A stretch of DNA of 64,000 nucleotides from FW021-bin31 sp964647485 (GCA_964647485.1 CAZYHV010000005.1:1-64000), one strand, 5' to 3'. Positions 35,420 to 45,581 are shown, numbered from the stretch's first letter. Notes: generated by a model from the sequence alone, not told the origin. A program made the numbers and translations.

Positions 35420-37012
35420 ATGAACAGAAACCAATTTCATATTATCCTCTGGTTATTCCTATTCACATTATATGATCCTATAGATACGCTGGCTCAATCA
35501 TCCATTTTCGTACCTTCATACGGTCAAGTATTTGCTCATCCAGGAAAAGGTATCGGTATTTTTGGAAATGTAATAAATAATGGAAACTTTGGTAGCACCC
35601 CCGGTTCATTAATCCATTTCATGGGTCAAAAATGGAAGAATACTACTACAGCAACTCTAGCGGGAAATGACGGGATAGGAGGTACTATTATTTTTTCGGG
35701 GGATTCGCTCCAGACGCTGGGCTCCGGTTACCATTTTCAAACAAAAACCGGTCCTGCATTTCCTCATCTTACGATCGACAATCCTTCGGGAGTACAATTG
35801 CAGGATTTAAATGATTTACATATTCGTGGCAATCTACATTTCCAAAAAGGATACCTGATATTAAACAACCGGGACGCCCGAATAGATGATTCCATTACAG
35901 GATATTCTGATCAGGCATTTGTTATTACGGGGAAAAACATTGGTGGGGGCAGTTTATATCGTTCTTCCCCACCTTCAATAAAAGGAGTGACCGTTTTCCC
36001 TATAGGTACGGACATAAACAGCTATAGCCCCATAGCTCTAAAGACGAATACAGCTATTGAAAACACTGTAGGTGCCAGGGTTTTCAATCATGTTTATCTG
36101 AACGCCACCTATGGAAATGTCATTGACAGTAGTTATGTCAAAAAAACATGGAAAGTCTCTTCCCTTCCAAGAAATAAATCGACTATCCTTTTATTACAAC
36201 ATGATGAAGATGATGAAGGAACCCTTTTTTCTTACTACAGAGACAGCAGCTATATCAGTCAGTATCATCCCATAGACGGATACTGGGATCGCGATTCTCT
36301 ACTTCATCAAACCATCCACCCCGGCACACTAACAACAATGCAACCCGGAAATTTCGATTATATCAACAATCGATCATTTCCCAATGGGATTCCATCCACT
36401 CCTTCGGATACCGCAAACTACTTTAGTCTATCTACCTCCGGATCCAGTAACCGAGCCTGTCCCATCGCTCACTTTCAATTATGGACGGCAAAACGCTACA
36501 ATGCAAACAATATACAGCTTTTTTGGCGTACAAACTTCGAACAAAATGTCATGAAATATGAGGTACAACGACGGATAGATACCGGCTTAACTTATAAGCG
36601 TATTGCCATTATAGATGGACAAGGAAGAGATGGATTTAGCGACCAAATGCTTTATTATTATGCAAAGGATGAAAAAGCCTACGATGGATGGATTTATTAT
36701 CGTTTAAAATTGATAAGCAAAAGTGGATGCATCTCCTTTACCGAAGAACAATCCGTTTCCTGGAGCATTGATTTAAAGGTATGGCCAAATCCCAGTCATG
36801 ATGGAAATGTGCAGATTAAAGTAAGTGGAATAATACACCCAATTCAAATGCAACTAATTGATGATAGAGGAAAGATACTATACCAATATAGGCTAAATAA
36901 TAAGCAAACTATTCATCTGCCTACATTGTCGGCTGCCGTATATTTACTGATTTTCAGAGACCCCAAAAAAGACAATCATAAAATTAAAACGACAAAATTA
37001 GTCATTCAATAA
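35420..37012 (+). CDS. Secreted protein with T9SS type A C-terminal sorting domain
   Basis: 530 aa. Signal peptide at the N-terminus (IILWLFLFTLYDPIDTLAQ). The last ~85 residues form a sorting domain: LKVWPNPSHDGNVQIKV, MQLIDDRGKILYQY, LPTLSAAVYLLIF, KTTKLVIQ, which matches the Por secretion-tail type A pattern. It should cross the outer membrane by the type IX system and be surface-attached or released. The body is beta-rich (NGNFGSTPGSLIHFMG). It is translationally coupled to the preceding gene. Cargo activity unknown. Confidence 0.85.
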   Translation: MNRNQFHIILWLFLFTLYDPIDTLAQSSIFVPSYGQVFAHPGKGIGIFGNVINNGNFGSTPGSLIHFMGQKWKNTTTATLAGNDGIGGTIIFSGDSLQTLGSGYHFQTKTGPAFPHLTIDNPSGVQLQDLNDLHIRGNLHFQKGYLILNNRDARIDDSITGYSDQAFVITGKNIGGGSLYRSSPPSIKGVTVFPIGTDINSYSPIALKTNTAIENTVGARVFNHVYLNATYGNVIDSSYVKKTWKVSSLPRNKSTILLLQHDEDDEGTLFSYYRDSSYISQYHPIDGYWDRDSLLHQTIHPGTLTTMQPGNFDYINNRSFPNGIPSTPSDTANYFSLSTSGSSNRACPIAHFQLWTAKRYNANNIQLFWRTNFEQNVMKYEVQRRIDTGLTYKRIAIIDGQGRDGFSDQMLYYYAKDEKAYDGWIYYRLKLISKSGCISFTEEQSVSWSIDLKVWPNPSHDGNVQIKVSGIIHPIQMQLIDDRGKILYQYRLNNKQTIHLPTLSAAVYLLIFRDPKKDNHKIKTTKLVIQ

Positions 37013-37112
37013 AAATGTCCGAGTTCTGAAAACACAAAAAAACAATAGAATACAAAGGGGATCGTTAAAGAAACAATATTGTCCTGAAATTAACCGATAA
37101 CTCCATAATGAC

Positions 37113-37985
37113 CTATTGCCTAATCTTAAATACAAAGACAATAGTACCAAATTGTTCCACAGGAGCAGAAGAACTGGAATTAAATTTAATTTGCTTTACC
37201 TTTTTCTTGGCAAGATTTGCAATCGTTGGATTACCGGAGCTTATGATTCTATAGCTGACTACTTTTCCTTGCCGATTCACTTTTATTCCCAATTTTACTT
37301 TCCCGGCTTCAGAAAATTGTCCCAAACGTGAGGGATATTGAATAATTTTTCTACCTCCTAATCGGTAACTCAGGCTATTTCCTCCTAATCCGGAATATTC
37401 GCCATTATGGTTGCTAGCAGTAGGATCACCATTTACGGCTCCCTGATCTCCGGCTTCTCCTGTTAAACCCTCCCCTTTCGATCCATTATTAGCAGAAGCG
37501 TTATTTCCTCCCGAACTTTCATTGGCTTCACCTCCTCCATAAATAGCTTTAGGCTTTGGCTGCGTCTTTTTAGGAGCTACAGGAACATCTTTTCGCGGAT
37601 GAGCAGCTTTTTTAGTATTTTCATTAATATCTTTAGAGAAATCTTCCTTTTCTTTTTGTGGTGAAACTTTTTTTATTACCGGTGCATCTTCTGAATTTTG
37701 TGTCATGATATTTTCCGAGCGAGCACCTTTTTCTTCTGTTGAATTCGTTGGCTGGACTTCATGCTGCTGTGAAGAATTCAATGCAGAAGAACTGGAACTC
37801 AAGGGTTGTATATCACCGGTACCTTCTGTAGAATTTCCCAGATTAATCACCATCCCCATATCCTGATTGGGAAGCGGCGGTGGGGAAGAAAACCCCAAAA
37901 GAAGGCATACTCCTACAACTCCCACATAAACAACGAGGGTATATAACAGCGCTTTTACATTTCTCTTTTTCTCCGGCACATCCAT
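37113..37985 (-). CDS. TonB-family energy transducer
   Basis: 290 aa from the ATG at 37985 (MDVPEKKRN). A TTG at 38042 overlaps the -7 box and is not a likely start. One transmembrane helix (LLYTLVVYVGVVGVCLLLG) is followed by a long low-complexity periplasmic linker rich in Ser, Asn, Gly and Lys. The C-terminal TonB domain is VKLGIKVNRQGKVVSYRI ... QFGTIVFVFKIRQ. By family it passes inner-membrane energy to outer-membrane receptors. ExbB and ExbD are not visible downstream within the window. Confidence 0.85.
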   Translation of the reverse strand: MDVPEKKRNVKALLYTLVVYVGVVGVCLLLGFSSPPPLPNQDMGMVINLGNSTEGTGDIQPLSSSSSALNSSQQHEVQPTNSTEEKGARSENIMTQNSEDAPVIKKVSPQKEKEDFSKDINENTKKAAHPRKDVPVAPKKTQPKPKAIYGGGEANESSGGNNASANNGSKGEGLTGEAGDQGAVNGDPTASNHNGEYSGLGGNSLSYRLGGRKIIQYPSRLGQFSEAGKVKLGIKVNRQGKVVSYRIISSGNPTIANLAKKKVKQIKFNSSSSAPVEQFGTIVFVFKIRQ

Positions 37986-38039
37986 AGTTTTCACTTTATT
38001 CTGTCTTTCCAGGAAGATATTTAAAATCCTTTCACTTGT

Positions 38040-38047
38040 CAAATTTA
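38040..38047 (-). promoter_or_regulatory. -7 box of the TonB-family gene (TAAATTTG)
   Basis: Exact TAnnTTTG match on the minus strand, 54 nt before the ATG at 37985. It decides the start, since the upstream TTG codon lies inside the box. Confidence 0.6.
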
Positions 38048-38562
38048 GGGTTAATTTCTATAATCCCCAATTTCCAAGCCATAATATGAATGTAGCAGCC
38101 CAAAAGCAACCGAATGAACAGATTTTCCGGTCAGTATATTTTTCGATTAAATGAATCTCATTGTTGCAATCCGCCCCTTACATTGTCGTAAAGGTTATTA
38201 TATATGCTAAAGATCGCCAATAATGCAATTCTTTTCCGGCTCCGCGAATGCTACGCCTTCTCGCTATACTTTGCGATTCAATTTCTTATTCCTGAACAGT
38301 TTCCTTTTAACCACAAGAGCCGCAAAGAAGGCGCGATGAGCATAAAATTTACATATTCTGTCAACGTAAAAAAACTCGGTAACATGAATATTTTCTGAGC
38401 AGTAAAATTACACTACAATAAAAACATAAAGATCCTTTTTCCTTATCGAGTAAGCCGGTAAGGTTTCACATAAGAACAGTACATTTGTCATTTCAAAGTG
38501 TTAATTATTGTAAAAATTTAGAAGCATTCTCCTAAAAATTAATGATAATGTTCAATAAAGGG
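38048..38562. other. Intergenic region without recognised gene
   Basis: About 515 bp. The only long frame (38204-38398) has no family resemblance. A stretch reading CCACAAGAGCCGCAAAGAAG near 38313 faintly recalls the CCACAGAGG...GAGAAGG part of the 117-bp unit. Confidence 0.4.
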
Positions 38563-39156
38563 CTAACTTTCTATACAATTTTTACAGAAATCATTAATCT
38601 CTTCAACCTCTTTTTCATCCTCTAAGACTCTCATTTCTAACTGTATCACCTTATTAGAGACCAAATCTAGCGTCAGGATATGATCTTTTAATACCACATT
38701 ATTAAAATTCTTCCAGGGAATTAATGGTTCTTTAAAAGTACCCGGGAAAAGCACACCTTGGGGATTCAGTTGAATAACGAAAGGTTTTGCCCATTTCCTT
38801 TCAATGAAATAAATAAAAACAAAAATACCACCAATCACCAACATAAAAACAGCAAAAGAGGTGTCTCCCAAATAAAAAAGCAATCCCGAATAAAATAAGA
38901 AAGAAAGCGCTGTAATTATTCGTACTATACTATTTATTTTTGGAGATCGGTGCATCACCTTAAAAGCAAAAAAGGTATAAATTAACTCAAACACAGCTAC
39001 GATCAGCAATATTGTCCCCACCACCGGTATTCTGCTTTCTATATTGCTCAGATTCCAGGTAATAAGCAATAAGAAACCGGCAGTAAAGTGTAATAATGAA
39101 ATAGGAATCTTTTTCTTGTAAAAATAAGGGTTTCGTAATTCTAAAGAATAATTCAT
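38563..39156 (-). CDS. Four-helix membrane protein with soluble C-terminus, unknown
   Basis: 197 aa. About four transmembrane segments lie between residues 20 and 115. The C-terminal ~75 residues (PFVIQLNPQGVLFPGTFKEPLIPWKNFNNVVLKDHILTLDLVSNK without gaps in the protein) alternate strands as in bacterial PH-like domains. This is a fold guess from the pattern. The gene starts 2 bp after the DUF2520 gene, so they form an operon. Function unknown. Confidence 0.7.
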   Translation of the reverse strand: MNYSLELRNPYFYKKKIPISLLHFTAGFLLLITWNLSNIESRIPVVGTILLIVAVFELIYTFFAFKVMHRSPKINSIVRIITALSFLFYSGLLFYLGDTSFAVFMLVIGGIFVFIYFIERKWAKPFVIQLNPQGVLFPGTFKEPLIPWKNFNNVVLKDHILTLDLVSNKVIQLEMRVLEDEKEVEEINDFCKNCIES

Positions 39157-39158
39157 AC

Positions 39159-39920
39159 TTAATTATAATATTTCTGAATACTTTCGCTCAACAATTCATA
39201 GATCTTATAGAACTCCGGATATTCTTTCAAGAGAGAAAGGTGTTTTTTTATAGTCGATTCATCTCCTCTCACTGCAGGACCGGTCTGCCCGGTATCTTTC
39301 AAAGGACGTTTCATTTGTGAAGCCGTCTCTTCCAATAACGGAAATAACAATTCATAATCCAAGGCTTCTTTTTCACAAAATGTTTTGCAAAGCATCATCA
39401 AATAATTGGGGAAATTATTGCAGAATATAGCCGTTAAATGCATTTTTTTCCTTTGTTCAGAATCCATTTCTACCACATGTTCTGACAGGGCATTTCCAAG
39501 CGCTTTTATTCTACTCAATGCCATTGAGGTATTCCCTTCAATAAGCAGGGGTATTTTCGTATCTCCTACAATTTCCTTTCGAATAGACTGCAGGGGGTAT
39601 AAAACCCCAAAATGAGTAGCAGAATTTTCTAAAACATCAATATTAATAGCTCCTGCCGTGTGGACGACGATACGATCTCCAAGGTCTAATTCGGACGCCA
39701 CCTTGGTGACAGCATCATCTGCAACTGCAAGAATATATACATCTGCGTCTCTATAAATATTTTTAATCTTTGTATCAAAGTCTGTATTCAACTTTTCTGC
39801 TAATTCTTGGGCATGTGATTCAGTCTTACTAATCACCTGTTTTACCTGATGTCCATTGAGTTTCAACAGATGACCAAAGCAATGAGCCACATTTCCGGAA
39901 CCTATTATTACTATATCCAT
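39159..39920 (-). CDS. Rossmann-like and DUF2520 domain-containing protein
   Basis: 253 aa. The N-terminal dinucleotide-binding motif is IVIIGSGNVAHCFG. ADVYILAVADDAV and VVHTAGAIN follow, and the C-terminal helical DUF2520 domain starts near residue 125 (KKMHLTAIFCNNFPNYL). It resembles NADP-dependent ketopantoate or F420 reductase-like proteins, but the substrate is not known. In an operon with the membrane protein that follows. Confidence 0.85.
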   Translation of the reverse strand: MDIVIIGSGNVAHCFGHLLKLNGHQVKQVISKTESHAQELAEKLNTDFDTKIKNIYRDADVYILAVADDAVTKVASELDLGDRIVVHTAGAINIDVLENSATHFGVLYPLQSIRKEIVGDTKIPLLIEGNTSMALSRIKALGNALSEHVVEMDSEQRKKMHLTAIFCNNFPNYLMMLCKTFCEKEALDYELLFPLLEETASQMKRPLKDTGQTGPAVRGDESTIKKHLSLLKEYPEFYKIYELLSESIQKYYN

Positions 39921-40094
39921 TGTTTATAAAATTAGGGCTAATTTACTATTCCTATCTCATAATTCCTTACGACAATTTTATTATTTTATATTATTACTTT
40001 AAACTTGCATGATTTTGTAAGACCATAACGTCTTTTTTTTAGAACCCCCCAAAGGATATTCTAAAGGTATTTTGATTTTTGAAATATACAAAAC

Positions 40095-42683
40095 ATGTCA
40101 AAAAAGTTATTAATAGTAGAGTCACCGGCAAAAGCAAAAACCATTGGGAAGTATTTAGGCAAAGATTTTAAAGTCCTTTCTTCCAAAGGTCATATACGAG
40201 ATTTGGAGAAAGAAGGAATGGGGATTGATATAGATCACGGATTTCAACCACATTACAGTATTTCTTCAGATAAAAAGAAAGTAGTTTCGGAGCTGAAACG
40301 TGAAGTGAAGAAAGCAGATGAAGTATGGTTAGCAACGGATGAAGATCGCGAAGGAGAAGCCATCAGTTGGCATTTATGTGAAGTACTGGGGTTAAAACCT
40401 GAAGATACCAAAAGGATTGTTTTTCATGAAATTACCAAACCTGCAATCAAAAAAGCTATTGATTCTCCTCGCAAGGTAGATATGAGTCTGGTAGATGCCC
40501 AACAAGCTCGTCGTGTTCTTGATCGGTTGGTCGGATTTGAAATATCACCGGTCTTATGGCGAAAATTAAGCGGAAAAAGCCTTTCTGCCGGTCGTGTTCA
40601 ATCTGTAGCAGTAAAATTACTGGCAGAAAGAGAAAGGGAAATCAACAAGTTTCAACAAAAGAGCAGCTTTAAAGTAGAAGGAATTTTTAATGCAAAAGAC
40701 AAAGAAGGGAAAAACATCAATTTTAAAGCTGAAGGAAATCAATTCCAAAACAATGGTGAAGCAAGAGCCTTTTTAGAACATTGTATCGATGCTACTTATC
40801 AAGTAGAAAACATACAGGTAAAACCGGGAAAGAAGCGACCGGCAGCCCCTTTCACCACCTCTACTCTTCAACAGGAAGCCAGTAGAAAATTAGGTTATTC
40901 GGTATCCCGTACCATGCGTATTGCACAGCAATTATACGAAAACGGGCACATTTCCTACATGAGAACAGATTCTGTTAATCTTTCCCAAACTGCTATTCAG
41001 AGTGCAGGAAAAGTGATTGCGGATAAATACGGAGCATCATATCATCATTCTAGGCAATTTAAGACCAAAAGCAAAGGCGCACAGGAAGCCCATGAAGCTA
41101 TTCGACCGACGGATTTAAAAGTAACACAGGTAGGGCTGGCACAAAATCAGAAATTATATAATCTGATATGGAAACGCACCATCGCCTCTCAAATGGCAGA
41201 AGCACAGACAGAAAAGACTACTGCCAAAATTAATATTCTACCTCAGGACAACGCATCAAAACATGCAACAGATACAGACTTTAAAAAACATAACCTACTC
41301 ACTGCTAAAGGAGAGGTAGTTACTTTTGACGGTTTTCTCAAAGTCTATAAAGAAGGGTCTGATGAGGAAAATGGATCTAAAGATACGGGATTGCTTCCTC
41401 CACTAACCAAAGGACAGCAATTGCCTCTGGTTTCTCTCAGTGCGATAGAACGTTTCAACCGACCACCGGCAAGATATACAGAAGCAAGCTTAGTAAAACG
41501 GTTAGAAGAAATGAACATCGGACGCCCCTCAACTTATGCTCCAACAATTAGCACCATTCAACACAGAGGATATGTTGAAAAGAAAAGCAAAGAAGGGCAT
41601 AAAAGAGATTATCAAATCCTTCAGTTAAAGAATGGAAAAGTTTCCGAAAAAACCAATAAAGAAAATACCGGAGTAGAGAAGAATAAACTTTTCCCTACCG
41701 ATTTAGGACTCGTGGTTACAGATTTCCTTAGCAAGCATTTTAAAAAGGTGATGGATTATGGTTTTACAGCTGACATAGAAAGCCAATTTGACGAAATTGC
41801 TTCCGGAAAAAAAGTATGGAATGATATGGTAGGCGCCTTCTATCAACCCTTTCATGAAGTGGTAGAAGATACCTTGGAAAATGCGCAATACAGCAAAGGA
41901 GAACATGAATTAGGAATTCATCCTGAGAGTGGGAAACCGGTTATCGCTCGCCTGGGACGTTTTGGCCCCATGGTACAAATAGGCACTTCTGATGACGAAG
42001 AAAAACCAAAATTTGCCTCTATCAAACCCGGCCAGAGTATTGAAACTATCACACTGGAAGAGGCCTTGGATCTTTTCAAACTACCTTTCGACTTAGAAGA
42101 CTATAACGGTGAAAAAGTAGCTGTCGGAGCCGGAAGATATGGCCCCTATGTAAAATGGGGAAGAAAATATATTTCTATCCCTAAAGGAGAAGATCCTTTG
42201 TCTGTCAATCAGGAGAGGGCTATAGAGCTTATAGAAGAAAGAAAAAAGGCAGATGCCCCCATTACGACATACAAAGGAGAACCGGTAACCAAAGGAATCG
42301 GTCGTTTCGGTCCTTATCTCAAATATACTGGGCTTTTTGTAAATGTTCCGAAAAAGTATAACTTTGAGAACCTCAGTCAAGAAGAAATAGAGGAACTTAT
42401 CGATGCTAAATTGGAAAAAGAAGCCAATCGATATATCCAAAGATGGGAAAAAGAAAAGATTGCTATAGAAAATGGACGCTGGGGACCTTTTATTCGGTTT
42501 AAGAAAAAATCCATTAAACTGGGTAAAAAAGAGAATGGAGAAAAATATACCAAGGAAGAACTGCAAGAGCTATCTTTGGATGAAGTTAAAAACATTATTG
42601 AAACCAATAGCCCCGGGACAATAAAGAAAACTAAAAAGAAAAAATCAACCGGTAAAAAGTCTTCCACAAAGAAAAAGAAATAA
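40095..42683 (+). CDS. topA: DNA topoisomerase I
   Basis: 862 aa. It relaxes negative supercoils by transient single-strand cleavage. The TOPRIM domain is at the start (LLIVESPAKAKTIGKYLG, DEDREGEAI). The catalytic Tyr is in HISYMRTDSVNLS (about Tyr288). RPSTYAPTISTIQHRGY follows. C-terminal topoisomerase repeats of the GRFGPYLKY type occur three or four times, in place of the zinc fingers of proteobacterial enzymes, and the protein ends in a Lys-rich tail. The next gene starts 14 bp downstream. Confidence 0.97.
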   Translation: MSKKLLIVESPAKAKTIGKYLGKDFKVLSSKGHIRDLEKEGMGIDIDHGFQPHYSISSDKKKVVSELKREVKKADEVWLATDEDREGEAISWHLCEVLGLKPEDTKRIVFHEITKPAIKKAIDSPRKVDMSLVDAQQARRVLDRLVGFEISPVLWRKLSGKSLSAGRVQSVAVKLLAEREREINKFQQKSSFKVEGIFNAKDKEGKNINFKAEGNQFQNNGEARAFLEHCIDATYQVENIQVKPGKKRPAAPFTTSTLQQEASRKLGYSVSRTMRIAQQLYENGHISYMRTDSVNLSQTAIQSAGKVIADKYGASYHHSRQFKTKSKGAQEAHEAIRPTDLKVTQVGLAQNQKLYNLIWKRTIASQMAEAQTEKTTAKINILPQDNASKHATDTDFKKHNLLTAKGEVVTFDGFLKVYKEGSDEENGSKDTGLLPPLTKGQQLPLVSLSAIERFNRPPARYTEASLVKRLEEMNIGRPSTYAPTISTIQHRGYVEKKSKEGHKRDYQILQLKNGKVSEKTNKENTGVEKNKLFPTDLGLVVTDFLSKHFKKVMDYGFTADIESQFDEIASGKKVWNDMVGAFYQPFHEVVEDTLENAQYSKGEHELGIHPESGKPVIARLGRFGPMVQIGTSDDEEKPKFASIKPGQSIETITLEEALDLFKLPFDLEDYNGEKVAVGAGRYGPYVKWGRKYISIPKGEDPLSVNQERAIELIEERKKADAPITTYKGEPVTKGIGRFGPYLKYTGLFVNVPKKYNFENLSQEEIEELIDAKLEKEANRYIQRWEKEKIAIENGRWGPFIRFKKKSIKLGKKENGEKYTKEELQELSLDEVKNIIETNSPGTIKKTKKKKSTGKKSSTKKKK

Positions 42684-42697
42684 TAAATAATTTTTGG

Positions 42698-43573
42698 ATG
42701 GAATCCGATGAACAGGAAATACAAGCCCTTCTTCGCCTAATAGATGATCCGGATCAAGAGGTCTATTCTACCGTAGCCAACAAAATTTTGGGTTATGGTT
42801 CAGGAATTATTCCCCGCCTTGAGAGTTTATGGGAAATTACACCGGATGAATCTGTCCAGGAAAGACTGGAAATGCTTATTCATCGGGTTCACTTTCACAT
42901 TCTGAAAGATGCTTTTATAGCATGGAATAAGGAAACAAAACCAGATCTGCTTTCCGGGGCTCTACTCATTGCTCGCTACCAATTTCCCGACCTCCAACAA
43001 GAAGAAATATTATTAAGAATCAAGAAGTTGGAAAGAAATATCTGGTTAGAGCTCAACAATTATTTAACAGCATTAGAGAAAATAAATGTACTAAACAGCA
43101 TCTTCTATAATCATTTCCACATAAAAAGTGTAGAAATGTCAGAGACTCTACCAAAGCACTATTTCATTAATCACTTAACAGAAAGTCACGAGGGTAATGC
43201 TGTTTCAGTTGGGATCCTATATCAGATTCTTTGTAAAAGATTGGACATTCCCGTTTATGCTATAGGATTACCCAGACAATTTATACTGGGATATTTCGAT
43301 TTATTGCCCCGACCTACCCAATTATTCAAAAAAAAGGAAGCCCCCTCCATCCTTTTTTATATAGACCCCACAAAAGGACAAATATATAGTAGCAATGACG
43401 TCAATGTCTATCTCAATAAATTAATGATCCCAAAGAAAAGTCAATATTTCCAGCCCCAATCCATCAAAGGAATCATCAAATTAGCCCTCAAAGAACTCAG
43501 TCTTTGTTATAAAAAAGAAGAAACAAATTATAAATACGAGGAATTAAGGGAATTAGCAGATATACTTGGATAA
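42698..43573 (+). CDS. SirB1-type transglutaminase-like protein
   Basis: 291 aa. The central transglutaminase-like region NHLTESHEGNAVSVGILYQILCKRLDIPVYAIGLPRQFILGY matches the SirB1 family, with the Cys position occupied by Asn or Ser so peptidase activity is doubtful. The N-terminus is helical. It follows topA by 14 bp and is probably co-transcribed. Function in Bacteroidota unknown. Confidence 0.8.
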   Translation: MESDEQEIQALLRLIDDPDQEVYSTVANKILGYGSGIIPRLESLWEITPDESVQERLEMLIHRVHFHILKDAFIAWNKETKPDLLSGALLIARYQFPDLQQEEILLRIKKLERNIWLELNNYLTALEKINVLNSIFYNHFHIKSVEMSETLPKHYFINHLTESHEGNAVSVGILYQILCKRLDIPVYAIGLPRQFILGYFDLLPRPTQLFKKKEAPSILFYIDPTKGQIYSSNDVNVYLNKLMIPKKSQYFQPQSIKGIIKLALKELSLCYKKEETNYKYEELRELADILG

Positions 43574-43594
43574 AATAAATCAAAAAAACTTTCT

Positions 43595-44050
43595 TCAACC
43601 CTTTCTATCTTTCTCCGGATAATATGGAGTGACTGCTGCAGCCAATATCAACAAAGCTGCGATAATAAAAATATACAACCCGGCTTCTCTGGTTGAAGTA
43701 TACTGCGTATACATCTCAGGAGAAAAAAGTTTTTCTGCATTCGGAAACTTAGAAAGTGAAACAAAATCTTTTATACTCCAGGCAAAAACTACAACCCCAA
43801 AAAATATGCCCGCTATTTTAATCCATAGTTTGTGAATAAAGATGGTTATAAAATAGAGTGCTGCAAAAATCAACGATATTTCTGCCGGTCGATATCGTGT
43901 ACCTATGGTTTTCATACCGGTTAAGGTAGCCTTGTGTACTCCATCTTCTAAGATATTTATCCAGGGCAGGTAGGCACTCACAAATAATAATACTACAGAG
44001 AGGATACCAACCACTCTGGAGATCTTTGTAATGTCTATATTCCTCTTCAT
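43595..44050 (-). CDS. Small membrane protein of unknown function
   Basis: 151 aa with about four transmembrane helices and a conserved-looking loop (SAYLPWINILEDGVHKATLTGM) after the first. It starts 4 bp after pyrB and is probably in its transcript. No recognised family. Confidence 0.7.
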   Translation of the reverse strand: MKRNIDITKISRVVGILSVVLLFVSAYLPWINILEDGVHKATLTGMKTIGTRYRPAEISLIFAALYFITIFIHKLWIKIAGIFFGVVVFAWSIKDFVSLSKFPNAEKLFSPEMYTQYTSTREAGLYIFIIAALLILAAAVTPYYPEKDRKG

Positions 44051-44054
44051 TTTC

Positions 44055-44999
44055 TTAATTGTTATGATCTAATTCTTCTTTTCCCGACGCCAAAAGATAA
44101 AGAACAGCCATTCTAACGGCTACTCCATTTTCTACCTGCTGTAAAATAATAGACTGCTTAGAATCTGCAACATCAGAATTTAACTCTACTCCCCTATTGA
44201 TAGGTCCGGGATGCATGATAATAATCTCTTTATCCAGACTATCTAACAATGCCTTATCAATACCATAGAAAAGATTATACTCCCGCAAGGAGGAAAATAA
44301 AGGTTTATTTTGTCTCTCCAGCTGAATACGCAACACATTGGCTACATCACACCATTCCAATGCTTCCCGAAGATTATAGGAGACTTTGACTCCCAACGCC
44401 TTTTCAAAATGCTTTGGAATTAAAGTAGGAGGACCGGCTACCATTACTTCGGCTCCCTGTTTTTGTAAACAATAAATATTAGATAGTGCTACTCTGGAAT
44501 GAGTAATATCTCCAAGAATCGCTACTTTTTTACCTTTTACTTGTCCCAATTTTTCTCTAATGGAAAAAGAATCTAACAAAGCTTGCGTAGGATGTTCATC
44601 GGTTCCGTCTCCGGCATTAATGATAGACGCATTAATATGTTTTGAAAGAAAGTGAGGTGCCCAAACAGCTGAATGTCTTAAGACTACCATATCCACCTTC
44701 ATCGCCAGAATATTATTCACGGTATCTACGAAGGTCTCTCCTTTTTTCAATGAAGAGTTGGAAGCGCTGAAATTAATGACATCAGCAGAGAGACGCTTTT
44801 CTGCCAACTCAAAAGACATCCTTGTTCGCGTAGAATTTTCAAAAAAGAGATTGGCAATGGTGGTATCTCTCAACGAAGGCACTTTCTTAATAGGACGTTT
44901 TAAAACTTCCTTAAAGTTATCTGCCGTCTTAAAAATAAGTTCGATATCCTGACGCGTCAGATCTCGAATTCCTAAAAGATGTTTTACCGATAGTGCCAT
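44055..44999 (-). CDS. pyrB: Aspartate carbamoyltransferase, catalytic subunit
   Basis: 314 aa from the ATG at 44999; the TTG four codons upstream lies in the -7 box. It makes carbamoyl-aspartate in pyrimidine synthesis. The carbamoyl-phosphate motif is FFENSTRTRMSFE (S-x-R-T-R); the others are HPTQALLD and MHPGPINRGVE. pyrR lies 48 bp upstream. No pyrI follows, so it belongs to the unregulated or PyrR-controlled type. Confidence 0.97.
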   Translation of the reverse strand: MALSVKHLLGIRDLTRQDIELIFKTADNFKEVLKRPIKKVPSLRDTTIANLFFENSTRTRMSFELAEKRLSADVINFSASNSSLKKGETFVDTVNNILAMKVDMVVLRHSAVWAPHFLSKHINASIINAGDGTDEHPTQALLDSFSIREKLGQVKGKKVAILGDITHSRVALSNIYCLQKQGAEVMVAGPPTLIPKHFEKALGVKVSYNLREALEWCDVANVLRIQLERQNKPLFSSLREYNLFYGIDKALLDSLDKEIIIMHPGPINRGVELNSDVADSKQSIILQQVENGVAVRMAVLYLLASGKEELDHNN

Positions 45000-45008
45000 G
45001 CTAAAATG

Positions 45009-45016
45009 CAAATTTA
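45009..45016 (-). promoter_or_regulatory. -7 box of pyrB (TAAATTTG)
   Basis: Exact TAnnTTTG match on the minus strand, ending 9 nt before the ATG at 44999, giving an almost leaderless pyrB transcript separate from pyrR. Confidence 0.6.
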
Positions 45017-45047
45017 ATCACAAAAATCGAAGCCGCCGACTAATTCT

Positions 45048-45581
45048 TTAAGAATCCGTCAAAATCACTTTCTCTTCCCCCTCCTTTTCATTCCAACAGA
45101 CTTTCACTTTTTGGGAGATTATTGCATCTATACTACGTCCTACATAGTCCGGTTGAATAGGAAGCTGGCGACTAAACCGCCGATCAATCAAAACCAAAAG
45201 TTCTATTTTATCGGGTCTGCCAAAATCCAGAACGGCATCTAGAGCCGATCGAATCGTCCGTCCGGTAAAGAGTACATCATCTACCAAAACGACTTTTTTA
45301 TTTTCTATAGAAAAACCAATATCTGTTTGATTGGGAACCGGCATTTCTCCTTTTCTATGATAATCATCCCGATAGAAAGTAATATCTAATTTACCGTAAT
45401 TAATATTGGTATTGGGCAAAATTCCTTTCAATCTTTCATAAATACGATCTGACAAATACACCCCTCGAGGTTGTAATCCTATCAAAACCGTTTTTTCAAA
45501 GGATAAATGATTTTCTACCAATTGGTGGCAAAGCCGATCTAATATTACCCCTAACTGTTGTTGATTGATAATGGTTTTCAA
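45048..45581 (-). CDS. pyrR: Bifunctional pyr operon regulator / uracil phosphoribosyltransferase
   Basis: 177 aa when started at the TTG at 45581 (giving MKTIINQQQLG), which fits the family length of about 175-180. The frame is open to 45623, but that part overlaps a -7 box. The PRPP-binding motif is VVLVDDVLFTGRTIRSAL; LIGLQPRGVYLSDRI is the N-terminal signature. In Firmicutes it is an RNA-binding attenuator; I see no PyrR-binding loop in the 48 bp before pyrB, so regulation here is uncertain. Confidence 0.9.
   Translation of the reverse strand: MKTIINQQQLGVILDRLCHQLVENHLSFEKTVLIGLQPRGVYLSDRIYERLKGILPNTNINYGKLDITFYRDDYHRKGEMPVPNQTDIGFSIENKKVVLVDDVLFTGRTIRSALDAVLDFGRPDKIELLVLIDRRFSRQLPIQPDYVGRSIDAIISQKVKVCWNEKEGEEKVILTDS

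Noticed and set aside
42093..42566. Antisense open frames in topA
   Set aside because: Phe/Ile-rich shadows of a Lys/Glu-rich gene; no homology or start signals.
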